A stretch of DNA of 64,000 bases from Lycocorax pyrrhopterus obiensis (GCA_014706295.1 JACSVZ010000007.1:6291699-6355698); one strand, 5' to 3'; shown: positions 1 through 13,201, numbered from the stretch's first letter. The notes: generated from the letters alone by a model not told the origin. Numbers and translations: made by a program.

Positions 1-500
1 GCACAGGAGTTCCCGGGAGCACCTGCCCCCGCGGGGGGGCCGGAGCGCCGGGCGCCGTCACTTGGGGGCGGCCCCGAGCGCGGCCGAGCCGGGGTCGGGC
101 CGGGGCTGGGATCGGGATCGGGAACGGGATCGGGCTGCTCGGGAGGGTCCGGCCGCAGCCGCTCCCGGGTGAGCCCTCGGCGCGGGAGGCGGAGCGCGGT
201 CCCCACGGTCCCGGGTATCCCGAGTATCCCGGCTGCCCCGGCTTCCCGGCGCTCCGGAGGCACCGCCGGGCAGGCTCAGGACGAGGATCAGGATCGGGAT
301 CGGCGGGGGTCCCACGGGGTGTTCCAGCGGGGCCCCTCCCGGCACTGCGGCTGCAGCAGCGCCTGTTGCTTCCCCCCGCTCCGTCCCCGCTCCGCCCCGC
401 CGGGAGCGGGGCTTCCGAATAGACGCGGCTCCGGAAAGGTAAATATTTATTCTCGCAGCGAGCAAAGCTCCGAAACTTGAGTGCGGCTGGCAGGTCAGTA
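1..500 (+). promoter_or_regulatory. PPFIBP2: CpG-island promoter and probable non-coding first exon of PPFIBP2
   Basis: The first ~480 bases are extremely GC-rich and CpG-dense, then composition drops abruptly to the AT-rich background of the rest of the window. GC-box-like motifs occur (GGGGCGG near 65-71 and CCGCCCC near 393-399), and I see no TATA box at a convincing position. That is typical of a housekeeping-type vertebrate promoter with dispersed start sites. No ATG occurs on the plus strand before 553, so a first exon here would be purely 5' UTR. Three donor-like sites are present: 168|169 (CGG|GTGAGC), 438|439 (AAAG|GTAAAT) and 493|494 (CAG|GTCAGT). The next recognisable PPFIBP2 exon is 17.4 kb downstream on the same strand. 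The transcription start may lie upstream of position 1. Assignment to PPFIBP2 is by position and orientation, not by transcript evidence. Confidence 0.7.
91..147 (+). promoter_or_regulatory. G-quadruplex-prone tract in the CpG island
   Basis: Ten runs of three or four G start at 91, 97, 102, 108, 114, 120, 126, 132, 141 and 145, separated by short loops. The central five runs have a regular three-base spacer (ATC or AAC), a GGGATC-type hexamer repeat. This far exceeds the minimum G3N1-7 fourfold motif, and several alternative folds could form. The G-rich strand is the plus (coding-sense) strand. If the region is transcribed it could also fold in the 5' UTR RNA. The fold is an inference from the motif. 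Confidence 0.6.
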
Positions 501-3500
501 AATAGAGCGCTTTATTGGCGTAGGGCAGTGGGTTCAGCAAGCGCTGTCAGTAATGACACCCAGCTGCAGCCGAGCTCTCCAAGGTGGGAGCCCCCCTTCC
601 TCCCTTCCCCAGGCTTTGACAATTAACTATAAAAAAGAGGTATGTGGGGTGTTACAGTGGGGGAAAATAAGATTGTTTAAAGTATGTTCGGGGAAGAGCA
701 GCTGGAAGATGAAACTGGCTGTTTGAGCGGTGCATAGATAAGGGAGGTAAGAGTATGAGGGGATGTCAAGTGATCTCCAGCCCCATCGGCCAACACGCAC
801 GGTATCGGGCTGCTGTGATAAAAATACCTCCCCATAACACTCGCGAGAAGGATAAGGAAGCACCTCCTTTGTGTATCATCGTTTGCTCAGCTTTGCATGG
901 GGCAGGGTAAGATGCTAAGTATCAATTTGACTGTGCATCGGTGCAGTGTAGCATGTGCTTTTGAAGATTTGCATGTACAACTCTTTGTATGTCCAGAGCC
1001 AAAAAGGTCCTTTACAATCTCAGGTTTTTAATTTTAAGGTTTTGGCAGTAGGGGGATCACTGAGGGGCACTTTTCTGTGGTTGTTCTGTTGGTTTTTTTA
1101 AAGAGGAATATGTAAAAAAGTGCATGAAGGACTTTGTTCTGAAACTTGTGTGGAAATGTGGAAAGAGTGGGTGGGAGAGCAAAGAAAGCGGAATTCCAGC
1201 TTTCCATGTTTGTTTATTGACTTTGCCAGTGTTCCTAACTTTTGCTTGCGTCTGATGTATGAACTTGTTTAAGACCAATGAATCTTTATGCTTCTCTCTA
1301 TCTTTCTAATGGAGAAATACTTGGAGTAGAACTCAGTATACCAGGAAAGTGAAAGGTCAAATTGGGACAAACATAAACAAATATGGGTTGTTGTTTTTTA
1401 AACTATATGGGTTTTCCATCCACTTGCTCGAAAACAATTGTGAGGGCCCCTTGAACCTGCAGGAAACCCAGCGTAAGTTAAAGCAGAGGGAGAACTCAAA
1501 AGAACCTTAGCTTTGTCTTGAGGACAGGTATAGCTTGGTGCCAAAATATGAGAAAAAATAATAATAATAAAATTCATACTATATAAATTACTTTCAAGTC
1601 CCCAGTAACAAGATTTAAGCTGAGGGATAGCTCAAGACTAGTCTCACCACAGGCTGCTGAAGTTTTTCTATCTGTTGTAGAGACACATGACTTGCCTGTA
1701 GCTCTTTTGAACTAATGTTAACGTCACTTTTGAAAACTTAAATGCTTTATTTACCTAAGCCAGGTAGTAATCAAGTGTCTTGGCAAAACATGTAGCAGCT
1801 TATCTATCACACATCTGGGACTCTGCCCTATGGAAAGCCCAAATTAAAGGGACGGGGCAGAAACAGGTTGATCTGTGTGACTGGAACATGGTAGGAATTG
1901 GGCTGGGAGAATTGTTCCCTGATTCCATGCTCCCTGGCTGCTTTCATCTCCCATCTCAGGAAGTAGAGGAATTAGAGGGATGGTGGCAGAGGCCACTGCT
2001 GCTACCATCCTGATTCATTCCAGCAGCCCTATCCACATGAAGATAAGTAGGGAGGACATGAAGGAGGTAGGGAAGGAATAGGTAAAGATGGGATAATAAG
2101 AGCTATCTTTCCCTCACTCTTCCTGTATCTGTTCTCAGTTCATCTTTCTTAATGTGGTACCAGCAGTGTGGAAAAGTGATCAGGGTGGGTGTGTGTGTAA
2201 ACAAAAGGAGAATGTTTTGGTGTAGGCACAGACCACGGAAGTGTTTTCTGGGCTCTTGAATCCATTCTCCCAGTTTCCTGTCATGCTTGTTACTCCGAGT
2301 CTCTCGGCTCCTCCAGACAGCCCATGCAGGCTCTGAGGCAGCAAAATGTGGCTCCACGTGATAGAGAGTGTTTGAATGGAGGACGGGAAGAGAACAGATG
2401 GACAAGAGTAGAGTGGAGACTTTAATAATAACCTTCCCCAAACACTTTGATAGTGTCAGCAAACAGGCAGGAAAGGCAGAGGGAGAATGTCCTATGAGTG
2501 CAAAAGAAGGGAAAATGAAACAGAACAAGACACAGTGAGACACCTCTGCATTATTCCACGTGCAGCTCTGCTTCCAGCCCTCATTCACCTAACTCGTTTC
2601 CTGTTTGCCTCTTTCTGATCTCTCTCCTCAAAACAAACAAACTCCCACAAAAACCTACAAGGCACTTGTCCCTAGACACTGCTTTCACTCTTATTAGGCT
2701 ACTCTGAGGCAGACACCAGAAACTAAGTTCATTTTCCCTACAGCTAAGGATTTGTTTGAGCTCACATAGCCTTGGCCTGGTAAGATCAGCAAAGGACTGT
2801 GCTCATACAGGTAAAGCAGGGCCTCAATGGGGCTCTGCTTATTAGCAAAAATCCACCTTCTTCCTGCTCCCTTCCACCCAAAAAGACATTTACAGGAATA
2901 GGATGAAACCTCCTCCTTGCTTTAGAAGTCTATAATGTGATGATTTAGTTTATCAAAGCAGAGAATAATGAATAAGGAAATGTGTTTTATGATAACGATC
3001 ACTCACTATAGGTGCAAAATCATTGAACATGCTGTACAAAGAAAGGCTTTTCTGTGTTTTCCAGAAATACCCAACAGTGTAGAAATAGCAACGCAGCAGA
3101 AGAGGATGTTGTATAGGGCAGTAGATTAGAACAGCCAGAAGTCACTTTTCTATCAGTGAAATTGCATCATGCAAGTCTCTGGAGATGTTTACCACTTCTG
3201 TTTGCCACCTCATCCCCAGAGATCACTTCAACCTCTTTAGGTATAACCTTGAAAATCTCATAAGCTGCTGAATGGGGTTTAGCAGCAGTGGCTGTCCCTG
3301 GAGGGACTCTTGATCAGTTACCAGAGTTCTGTAGATGTGTATGAAATAACTTTGCCTCAGTCAATGCCCCAAAAATTGGAAAGTTTGACCAGTGAATTAT
3401 TTTGAGCTCTTTAAATTCTCCCCAGTTTGCTTTTGTCTGTTCAATGCTCTCAACCCACCTGTTATTTTGAAGCTGAAGAAACTGAGAGTCCCACCTTTGC

Positions 3501-4378
3501 TCAATCTGTTCTTTGACTTTGTCTAAGCACCAGCTCCGAGGTGATGTCTTTGATAACCTGTGGCAGGTGGAATTTCTTCCTGTCACACCTTTGCAGTATT
3601 TTAGTTCTTTTACACAAATGCACATTAAGCAACAAAATAAAGGGGCTTCTTTTTTTGTAGTTAGATGCCTCTGCCTATGTTTTAGCATGATCTTTTCATT
3701 TCAAATCTCTGTGACCTTGTAACGTTACAGTTACCTCTTCTGTTTCCATCTCCACGTGTTTATTTGCTATAAAACCATTTCCCAATAGCCCTTTGCTCTT
3801 ATCTGGCAGTTCATTGATGCAGACAACAAAGCAGTTATATTAAAAAAGATAATTTCTTTCTGAAATAAACATAAAAAGTAAATCCTGATGGCACTGTTGC
3901 CAGTCTAGGTCAATTTGTGTTTATAATGTTCATCTGCCTGGTTCCAATGTAGTGGTTTAGAGGACTGTAAGCACGACCTGGATTTTAAACTCTAATTTGA
4001 TGACCTGTAAAGCAAGACTTTACGAATATTGTGTGGTTCAGTAGTATTTCTTCAAAACCTGTGACTGAAACCTGATGAGGGAAAAGAGCTGTATATTTTC
4101 ATACTGATCAAAAAGGAAAATTTGGTATCTTCAAATGCCTAAGACAGGGCATTATTTCTGTCAGATCATCAACAAACAAATGGGGAATCATTAGTGGTTT
4201 TCTCAACTCTGTGTATGTGTTATATAAAATATATTCTGTGTCTCTATGTTTAGTTGAATTTTCCAGTTTAAAACTGAAGTAACTGAGGATAAAAGTTGAG
4301 GATTGAATACAGGTTAAAACAGAGCACTTTATAGAGGGGGAAAGATAAGAAACCTGGTGGTGACCAGATAGCATGTGT

Positions 4379-4411
4379 CATTATTTACCGTTCCTTGAAA
4401 GGTAAATAATG
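4379..4411. repeat. Perfect 11-bp inverted repeat (hairpin)
   Basis: CATTATTTACC at 4379-4389 is the exact reverse complement of GGTAAATAATG at 4401-4411, with an 11-base loop. No flanking transposon ends were recognised. Confidence 0.85.
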
Positions 4412-6656
4412 GATCTGACTTCCAAAAATTAGCAAGTATGAACTGGTGGTTAATGGGAAGCCTCTGGCATATCACCCAAGGAAATGGTGGTAAATCAATG
4501 TTGGTTTCCTGAAGCAGTTGTGAATTTGGAGAAAACAGATCAGCTGATTCTCCTTCAACAAAACCTTGAATTAGTTTGGAGGGGTGAAATCAGACCGAAT
4601 GCTCAAAGTCCAGAAAAATACAGGTCCAAAGGATGCCTCTGTCACGAGTCTTGCTTATCCAATGCTGACTGTGGGTGTTGTTTTCATTAGAGCAGCATAA
4701 CGTGTATGAATATTCATAGGGAATGATTCACTTGCTGGTTGACTCTTCATACACTTCAAGATCAACAGATTGTGTGCCAGTTAAAGTAATTAGTAAAGAT
4801 AAATCTAAGCTGTTGCATTCTAATCTGGATCTCCAGCACTTACAGTATGGGAACTCCTGTTTTAATTTATCCTCTTCTGAAAACAAGTCTGGTTGGTCTC
4901 CACATTCCGAGGTGACTTAGCTGGGGATGCCTTCTTATTTCTGTGTGCACTGCCAATAAAAAAAAAGTAATTTTATTTCCAATTTGCACTATTTTCAACC
5001 CAAACTTTATTTCAGAAATCTAATTTGGACAGGGGAAGATATTTGCCAAGTGTCTCTTGAATGTAGTGAATCATATTTTTATCCCTCTACAGTGCAGATG
5101 GTAGCATCTGCTTTAATAAAGCATAATCAGAACATCTTATTCTAATGGCATTGCAGCAAGGTTTATGAGTGTGTTTCTGGGATGTTCATAAACTAATGCA
5201 CGTAATCCAGTCAGCTCCTAAACAGAAGAATTCTGATGTTTCACTCCAGACCAAAAAAAAAAAAAAATCTCTAGCAAAGGCCTGGGGGAGATAATCTGTT
5301 TTATGTGGGTAGGTAGGAAACAAGCACAAACCACTTATGAAAGTAGTATATGTGATTCTCTTAAAGAATGTGTTCATTACATCTGAAGAAAAGAAAAAGC
5401 AAAATTAGTGAAGTCAGTATTTTCTTTCCTTGAAGTAATCTTCTCTAAATAAAAGTACATGTACGAAGCATTCTAATGTTAGTACCGATTATATTAAACC
5501 TGGAAAGTTCAGTCATAAGCATTATAAATGATTGGTTAAATATTTCTTCAATTACAATGTTCTTCAATTCAGAAAGCTGAATGTGTACAAAGCAGAAATT
5601 TTGCCTGAAACTGTAAAGTGGAATTGCAGTCTGCTCTGGCAGACTTCATGTGTATAAAAAGAACATCATATTAGTACCTTTGTTACTCAAAGAAAGGAAA
5701 GTTGTTACAACAAGCATTTGTGCAAGAAGGTCTGTTCTGGCCTGCTTTGCAGAGCACAGTGCTGCTCTGTTGTGAAAAATACTGAATAACCCACAAATTA
5801 CTCACCCATACTTTGCCCAGTGTGTGCAACATTTCATAATAATTGTAAATCAGGCTAACGATTAAAAAACTGTTTCAAGAATTGTGATCCAAATCTGTTT
5901 TGCTTTGATTGCCTTCTCCGTTTTAATTAGGAAACTTGGTGGCATCTTCAGTTTCCTCTGCAGATTGTGAAGCGCAGCTGGTTCTGATTTAACTGGCAAA
6001 AGGCAGATTTTAGAAAACTGCTTTTTTACTTTTTTTTAGCATGAGGAGAGGAGTTTGTGTTCAGAGTAAATGGTTTGTTATAAAAGGAATTCATGCTCTA
6101 AAATTTAGCTGGAATTCACCAGCCATTTGTAGTTTTTATTTAATCAAAGCTACTGATTATCCAGGACTAATTGCAAATGGGAGTAGCAGCTGCTCACTTC
6201 CTTTGGAAACCCAGATTTGGGTACTTAGAAGAAAAGCTTCCAAATTAGTAGAGACTGATAAAAGTGCCACGCTAGGCAGAATGCCCAGTTTGCCAGGCAG
6301 TGTGTTCATAAATATCATTTCCCTGTAAATGTATTGTATTTGCTTTTCTTAACTAAGGAGTAAACAGAACTGTACAGGTTCACAGCATGGTCATGAAGCA
6401 AAACTGCCCCTTATCCATAAACACTAATAGAAGAAAAAAAATTTCTTCATGACAGAAGAAATGTAAACGTATTTTAGTGTTTGCCAATATGACCATATCC
6501 TTGTTTTCAAGTAGGAACAGACTGGATCTATATTATTTTGGAATTAATGAAACTGTCTTGAATATTTCCACTTGGAGGTTTGAAAACAACTGAAACAAAG
6601 GGGACTAAATCTCTCTTACATAATAGCAAATCAAATTTTCCTTTCAAATTTAATAG

Positions 6657-6805
6657 AAGAACACAAAGATGTCACAATTACTGATATGGAAGCAGACTTT
6701 GATCCATTTTCGGGAAAATTAAATAAACTAAAGAACCTGATAGTGAATTCTGATTCCCTTTTCTCTCCTGAAATAGAAGCAAAAGATAACGTTATCCAAC
6801 AGATG
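6657..6805 (+). other. Orphan exon-like open segment of unknown identity
   Basis: A 149-base stretch has an acceptor-like sequence (TTTTCCTTTCAAATTTAATAG, bases 6636-6656, pyrimidine-rich in its first part) and a donor-like ATG|GTAATT. Between them one frame reads as a plausible protein: about 49 codons, acidic and polar, containing VTITDMEADFDPF, SGKLNKLKNLI and EIEAKDNVIQQM. The frame stays open from 6584 to about 6828. I do not recognise the protein, and it is not part of the liprin-beta sequence I recall. If spliced to 17915 in this frame it would meet an immediate TAG, so it cannot simply extend the PPFIBP2 reading frame; it could be a non-coding alternative leader exon. It could also be an exon fragment moved from another gene, or chance: open frames this long are common in AT-rich introns. 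Confidence 0.3.
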
Positions 6806-9800
6806 GTAATTTTCATACTTTAGTCTTTTGTCTATATTTTTTTTTTATTTTGGTGCAAATGGCCCCAAATGCAAGAAACTTCTGAGAAACTTCTGATGCA
6901 GGCAAATCAGCTGGTAGCTGTAAGGGCTTAAAGGACTTTGCAAGTCATTAGCCCGAAACAATTTCATTTTGTGGCTGTTTTAAGAAACAGGTCCAATAAA
7001 GGCATTGCTATCAAGCAGTAAAATACATGACTAAGTTATTACCTCAGGGCACTCCATAGATGTAGTCACAGACCAAACATGAGTAGTAGGACTTTCAAAT
7101 AGTTCAAAAAGCTGCTCTGAGTCTTAACATGAAATACTCTGGAGCAAGACAGGATGTGTAAAAGCCTGACAATCAGCATGCTCCCAGGTGTCATTCCTGG
7201 TCTTGATATTCCTATTACAGTGCATTTTATGACTTCTGGCCTCGCTGTGATGACATTCAGAGCCCTTTAAAGTAATATAAGAATTCTTTTCCAGTTTTCT
7301 GCTGTGTCAGTTTGAAAGTGTCTGTTTATTTCAGAGGCAGTAAAATTTGACTAAATTTATAAGAATATATTGTTTTAGCTACAGTTATACTCTAGCATTC
7401 GCAATTTTTCTATTTATTTCAACCATGTGAAAGAGTTCTTCTTGGGACTGGAAGTAACACAGTAGAATTTTAGCTACAGTTTTATTTTGTTAGCAATTCC
7501 TTTTGTGTCATTGTTCATGTTCAAGTAGTTAAAACACTTATCTGGAAAGGAATCTATAGAAATCCTGTGTATGATCATTATAATAGTTTAACTTGTGGTT
7601 TTTTCATGCCCTAAAAGTAATGGGATTTCAGAGAACAAAAGGTATCATTTAAATATATCCCAGTGATGGTTGTTCTGACAGCATCCTGCACTTCAGCTGT
7701 AAATATGTATAGAAAACCCAGGAGAGTGCTGAGTTATGAATAGGTCTGTTTCTAGGTTCAGTTCCTGCATTCAGGCAGTTTGCAAAACTTCCAAAAGCTT
7801 TCTGAATCAGGTGTCCTAGCAAACCTGTGAGCCAAAATGACTGAACTGGAATATGGTAACTTTAGAGACTCATAAGTGGAGGCTCAGAAGTTTTACTGAG
7901 CAATTAGTCTCTACCTGGAAATGACACATACTTTCAGAGTTTTGCAAATTCAAAGAGGCATTCTGATGCATGGAACTGGGGCTTTGCTTTTCTTATCTTA
8001 GTCCCTTATACCATGTATAATTTATAAGGAGAAATTTACATTGATTTGATTTATCCTTGATCAGATGATTTGACAGGGAAACTTATTCATTTCACATTTG
8101 TGTAGAACTTAGAGGAAATACCTTGAAATGGTTGGTAGACAAGGCAGGAAGGGCTTTGTGGATGGCAAGAGCTTGGGAACACCTCTCATAGTTGATACTA
8201 AAAGATGTAATATATTACAGGAGAAATTTGGGATCTCTTTTGTGTCCTGTGCCATCGGAGCAACCGCTTTGTGGAAGCAGCACAGTGAGCACTTCAGAAC
8301 TCTTTTAAAGCCTGTAAAAAGTTTTCCCCAGATAATCAAAACTGGATATACAGTTATCTTTTTTTTTAAATTATCTTATTATTGCTTAACTTGTTTCACT
8401 TGATAGAGTCAAAACAGTAATAGTGCACACAAACGAGTGTGAAATACAAGAACTGAGAACTTGAGTGGGTTTTCAGGGAGGTGAATCCCTTCAGAGCCTT
8501 CCCTAGGTAAATATGTGTTTCTGTGAGCAAATACAGCTCCTCTATCAGACAGGTCATTGGGGAGGCCTATATATCTTGTCACACACTCATTGTGGGCTGC
8601 TCCGTGCTCCCTCTAAAGCCAGCTTCTGGTTTCAGTGCATGCCTAATCTGTCTCTAGGCATCTTGGTGTTCATTCTTCTCCTTGGATTCACTGGAAAAAC
8701 AGGGAATAAAGGGTGTTGAGTTCTTCTTGCCGCCCATAACAGTGTTTCTTCAGCTGGGGGATGTTATATGTTTCTCTCACCTCTGTGACTCTTAAAAGTA
8801 TTGAATGTTGCTCTTGGATGTCCAGTTCCTGTTCTGTCTTGCAGCATTTCCTCTCTGTATAATGTTTTTTTTTTTTTCAAAATTACAAGACTGTGTTACT
8901 CCATGAAGTATGGGAAGCAATTATGACAGGAGGCTGTGATTTGAAATTCAGCTGTGGCAGTGTTTGATACAGATACTTTCATAGTGTTGGCCAGTCCTGC
9001 AGGGAGCAAAATGTGCCACATTCTGAATAATGGAGGAGCAAAACCAACCAAATATGTCCTTTTAAATCAAGGTTTTACTTGCCACAAAGAATTTTTGCCT
9101 CTTGGTTATGACGTCCAGGTGTTGGAATGATGAATTGCTTGTCAGTAGAATTGTCTTGTTAAAGTTTAGGGCTGGACATAATCAGTGATCTCAGACCTAG
9201 GGGGAACTTAACAGAGCTTGGGGAGAACGATGTACCACTGATGGTGGGCACAAAGACTGCAGAATTTACAGGCCACAGGGACTTTTGGCAGAATTCCTAA
9301 GATAAGGAAGAAAGTAACAAAGCCAACTCAGCAACTGATGCAAATCTGCTCTGTGTGGGTTGGTCTCTTGCACATCAGGTGAAATAACCTATTTGAGGAC
9401 AACAGTTACACCTATCCAGTAGGCAGAGAAAGAGGAAAAACTTGAAAATGGCTTTTTTTCCAAAGATATTTTCGATAATCTTCAGGAAGCAATCTATAGA
9501 ATAATGTTTTGTTTATAAGCACAGGCATTAAACTGACACAGCTGTTAAAATTTGTATTTTTGTTGATATGCTGAGTAATGTGAGATATGGTGCTTTTCAC
9601 AGTGATCCATTTGCTGTTCCTAGTTTAGTGCTTTTAATCCAAGTGGATTCAATTTTGTTGAATTTGCTGTTTCTAGCAGAAGTATGTTTTTCTTTTCTTT
9701 GTTTCCCACAGACACTTTCCTCAAAATAGCTACCGAAGCCTCAATTTATATAGAAGTGCTTGATGCTGCCAGTTCCTGTTAGTATAAATTCAGCATATTT

Positions 9801-10920
9801 GTATCCACAGATGCAGGTTAGGTAATATTAAACCAACCTAGTGATGTTTCCCATTATTTATAAATTGTTGCACAGAATGTTTCAAAGGGGGAAAAATACT
9901 GATATGAAAATAAATTTTGCAAAGTCAGAAAGTTGACTTTTTAGTATACATTTTTAAACCTTTATGTCTAAAGCTCAGTTTAGACTTCACGAGAGCCTTC
10001 ATATCATATTTGTAAAGTTGAGGCAAATTCAGAACAGAGCTTTATAATGAGAGTAACCCACGAGTAGATAGTGTTGCAATAAGAAATACTCATAAGAAAT
10101 ATTATTCTTCATTGTGTCTATGTTGAACTGTTTCTCTGCACAGTCTAACCCCGACCTCAGGTGCTTTACCTTAGAAATGTGGATGAGAATTGCCTCTTTT
10201 GATTGCAGAAAATCAGTTTTCTAGGTCATCAACCCTGCCCTTTGTTCTGAGGTTCTGCTGCAGAAAAACGCCTCTTGGGTACCCCAATATCCACTGGTGC
10301 CAGTTCCTTCACTGATCCTCATCTATTCCAGTGTCTGCCCATGTTAAGGAGCATTTAGTCCTCTCCACTCTTCTAAATCTCCAAAGTGAGTTGCTTCTGT
10401 AAAGATTCGTGGCTTTTACTCTGCATGGAAACATTCACACCTTTAGCTGTGCCATCACGTGATTCTTTCGTGGCATTTTTCTAAAAATCAGAGATATCCT
10501 GCACCTTGAACGCTTCCCGTAGCATTCCAAGGGCTGCATGGGCTCTACAAACTCTGCCAGCTGCCTGAGGAGTGTTTGCTCTTCATTGGCAAGGCAGCTG
10601 ACCTTTACAATGATCCTCTGTGTTTATCAAGGAATGGAAGAAGTTGAGAAGATTTGAAAATTGGACCTCCTTGCATTTCTTTGAGATGAGAGATCTTCTG
10701 GCCCTGTGTTAGCACTGACCTCCTTCAGTGAAGTGTCTTGCACTTTCACACTAATATTCCAAGTGATACCTGCCAAATTTAATGCAAGATGTCTGTTTCG
10801 CAGTGCTTACGTACACTTCTGTATCCCTGGTGGGATTAGTACATGTGAAATTAGATTAATAGAGTGAGTTATTAGGAGTGCTCATTCTGCTGAGTTGGTT
10901 CTGTATCAGTTCAATGGTAA

Positions 10921-11340
10921 AGAATCACAGAATACTGGAATGGTTTGGGTTGGGACTATAAAGATCATCCAGTTCCATCCCCTCTGCCAGGGACAGGGAC
11001 ACCTCCCAGTAGACCTGGTTGCTCAGAGCCCCATCCAGCCTGGCCTTGAGCACTTCCAGGGTTGGGACATCCACATCTTCTCTGGGCAGCCTGTGCCAGG
11101 GCCTCGCCACTCACACAGCAAAGAATTTCCTCCTAATAACTAACATAAAGCTACTCTTCCATTGTAAATCCATTCCCCCTCGTCCTGTCACTCCAAGCCC
11201 TTGTAAAAAGTCCCTCCCACCTCTCTTGTGGGCTCACTTCAGGTACTGGAATGCTGCAGGAAGGTCTCCCTGAAGCCTTCTCTTCTCCAGGCTGAGCAAA
11301 CCCAATTCTCTCAGCCTTTCCTTGCAGGGGAGGAGAAATT
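10921..11340 (-). mobile_element. CR1 LINE fragment, 3' end, 5'-truncated
   Basis: Read on the minus strand this is the terminal ~420 bases of a CR1 retrotransposon. It has the end of the reverse-transcriptase ORF (pieces such as LAQPGEEKA upstream, then WHRLPRE and LEVLKARLDGALSN near the C-terminus), then the short 3' UTR ending in the CR1-type tail (CACAGAATACTGGAATGG in plus orientation at about 10926). The coding remnant is split over two frames, so it has decayed. Severe 5' truncation is usual for CR1. Confidence 0.88.
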
Positions 11341-13201
11341 TTGTTCCTAATTCTCAAGGCTTAAAGAGTGGGGTTTTTTTCCGGCAGTATAGTTTGTCTA
11401 ACTTTTCAGGAATTTTACAGAGTCCAGCTTTGAAAATTTTGCTTATCATATCTACCTAATCTCTCTCAATTTCTGCCAAGGGTTTGTCCTCTGCTTCACT
11501 CAAGGGCAGAGTTAATTTGTGCATGCATTCTGTGTTTACTTTTATTATAACTCCTCACCTTTCAATTTACCAGAGCACGAATTTACTTTCACGAGGTGGG
11601 GGTGGGGGGAAGGAGTGGTGTGAGCACTTTCCCAGGCACCGGAGCTGGAGTTAAGTAACTTCAAAGATCTCGTTGAGATGTTGATCTTCATGGAAGGAAA
11701 TTTGGAGCTGTGACCTTGAGGCCAGTGAGTACCTGCGACTGGAAGGCAAATAAAAAACATAGTTTATTTTAAATGTTAAAATTTTAAGGATCTAACTTTT
11801 CTCAGTTGTAAAACTCTCTGGGCTAGATGCGAACTGCAATACCAACTCTGACTTTTGTATGTGTATATTTAAAGAGCAGAAATGTTCATATTTTGGCTCA
11901 GAAACTTTCGTCTCATGTATTTTACCAGGTACTGCTCTGTTCAGCCTAAGTTTAAAACCAAAGTATTTATTCATTGTGTTGCTTTTTAAAAAAAAAAAAT
12001 TAACTAGCAGCTGGAACTAGTTAGATGACAGACAAGGGAATGAAAATAATTAGAATTTTTGGACTTAGTACAGTAATAATTAAGGCAATTTTGGTTTAAA
12101 GATTTGCAAAGTCAGAAGCTAAAACATTTTTCCCTTATACTGTGTATAACACAGAAAACTTCATATATCTGATAACAGTATAAAATCAAATTATGAAGGG
12201 CTTTTTTAAGCTTTTACAAACAAAGTTTAAAGCAACATTGAGGAATGAAGGGCTTCCTGCAGTTGCTGGAAGTGTTACAGAGAGGAGCTGAAGAGAGCTC
12301 ACTTTGCACATGCCATTCTGCCAGCGTCAGCTTTTATATGTAAGGATGAGACTTTGTGCAAACATGAGTCAGGAAATTTGGTTATGGTACCAGTAGGAAC
12401 TGTAACTCGATATCCATCAGGCCCATGGGGGAGTTGCTATGAGGTGATTTGTGTTCTAAAGCATCAAGCATCAGTCAGATTTAGCATTTTTTAAAGGGGG
12501 CTTTCTTTTTTCCTTCACCCTCTGTTCCCCCAAAATTGAAATTCAGACTTGTATTAGCAAACTCAAAGGATTTATTTTTGGAAAGAGACGTTAGGCTTTG
12601 ATTTTGCCACTTCATAATGCAGTAAATTTAACTACGTTCAGTTCCCTTCATATTTTAAATCAAATTATTTAGCATATTATGTTTAAAAGCACCGTAGTTC
12701 TTATTGCTTGTCGCTCTGACTTTTATCAGTAACACAGAAATGTGGTTGTTTTACAGTGCCAGGGTAACACCCAGCTGCCTGCAAAGGCTGCTTTAGCTGA
12801 TTTAGCCAACTTGTTTCCATCATGTTGTACTAATGCTTCACTTAAGGGTATCCCCTCTTATAAGGACCCCCAGCAATATGTCAAATAGAGACTTCAGCAG
12901 TTCTACCACCTACCTGAAGTAATTCACTATCAGGTCTTTGGCTAATCTATATTTCTCTTATATCTGCCCATTCTGCCTTAGTGCGGACACTTTACACTTT
13001 CTAGTTGAAAAGAAATATTTTTTAATTCCTGTTCTAGCTAATCCTAAAGCCCTCTGAATAGTCTGGATTTTACTTATTACATGATGGGTAATCAATGAAA
13101 GAAGATGTTTTTTGCCTTTCTGCCGATTCCAATGAAACATATGAGGGGGAAATAGAGCAAGTAGTGACTGTATTAGGAAATAAATGAAATTTAAGCTAGA
13201 G

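Noticed and set aside
58..540. 160-codon minus-strand open frame rich in Arg, Ser, Pro and Ala across the CpG island, and a 103-codon plus-strand frame from 169
   Set aside because: Both are by-products of the GC-rich, stop-poor island and its GGGATC hexamers, which give the RSRSRS run. They have no domain and no supporting splice structure, and the plus frame starts with GTG and is not in frame with PPFIBP2.
2103..2588. 161-codon minus-strand open frame in intron 1, the longest in the window
   Set aside because: It contains no recognisable motif, and its composition is hydrophobic and Cys/His-rich in an irregular way. Several frames of 135-147 codons elsewhere in the introns show this length is within background.
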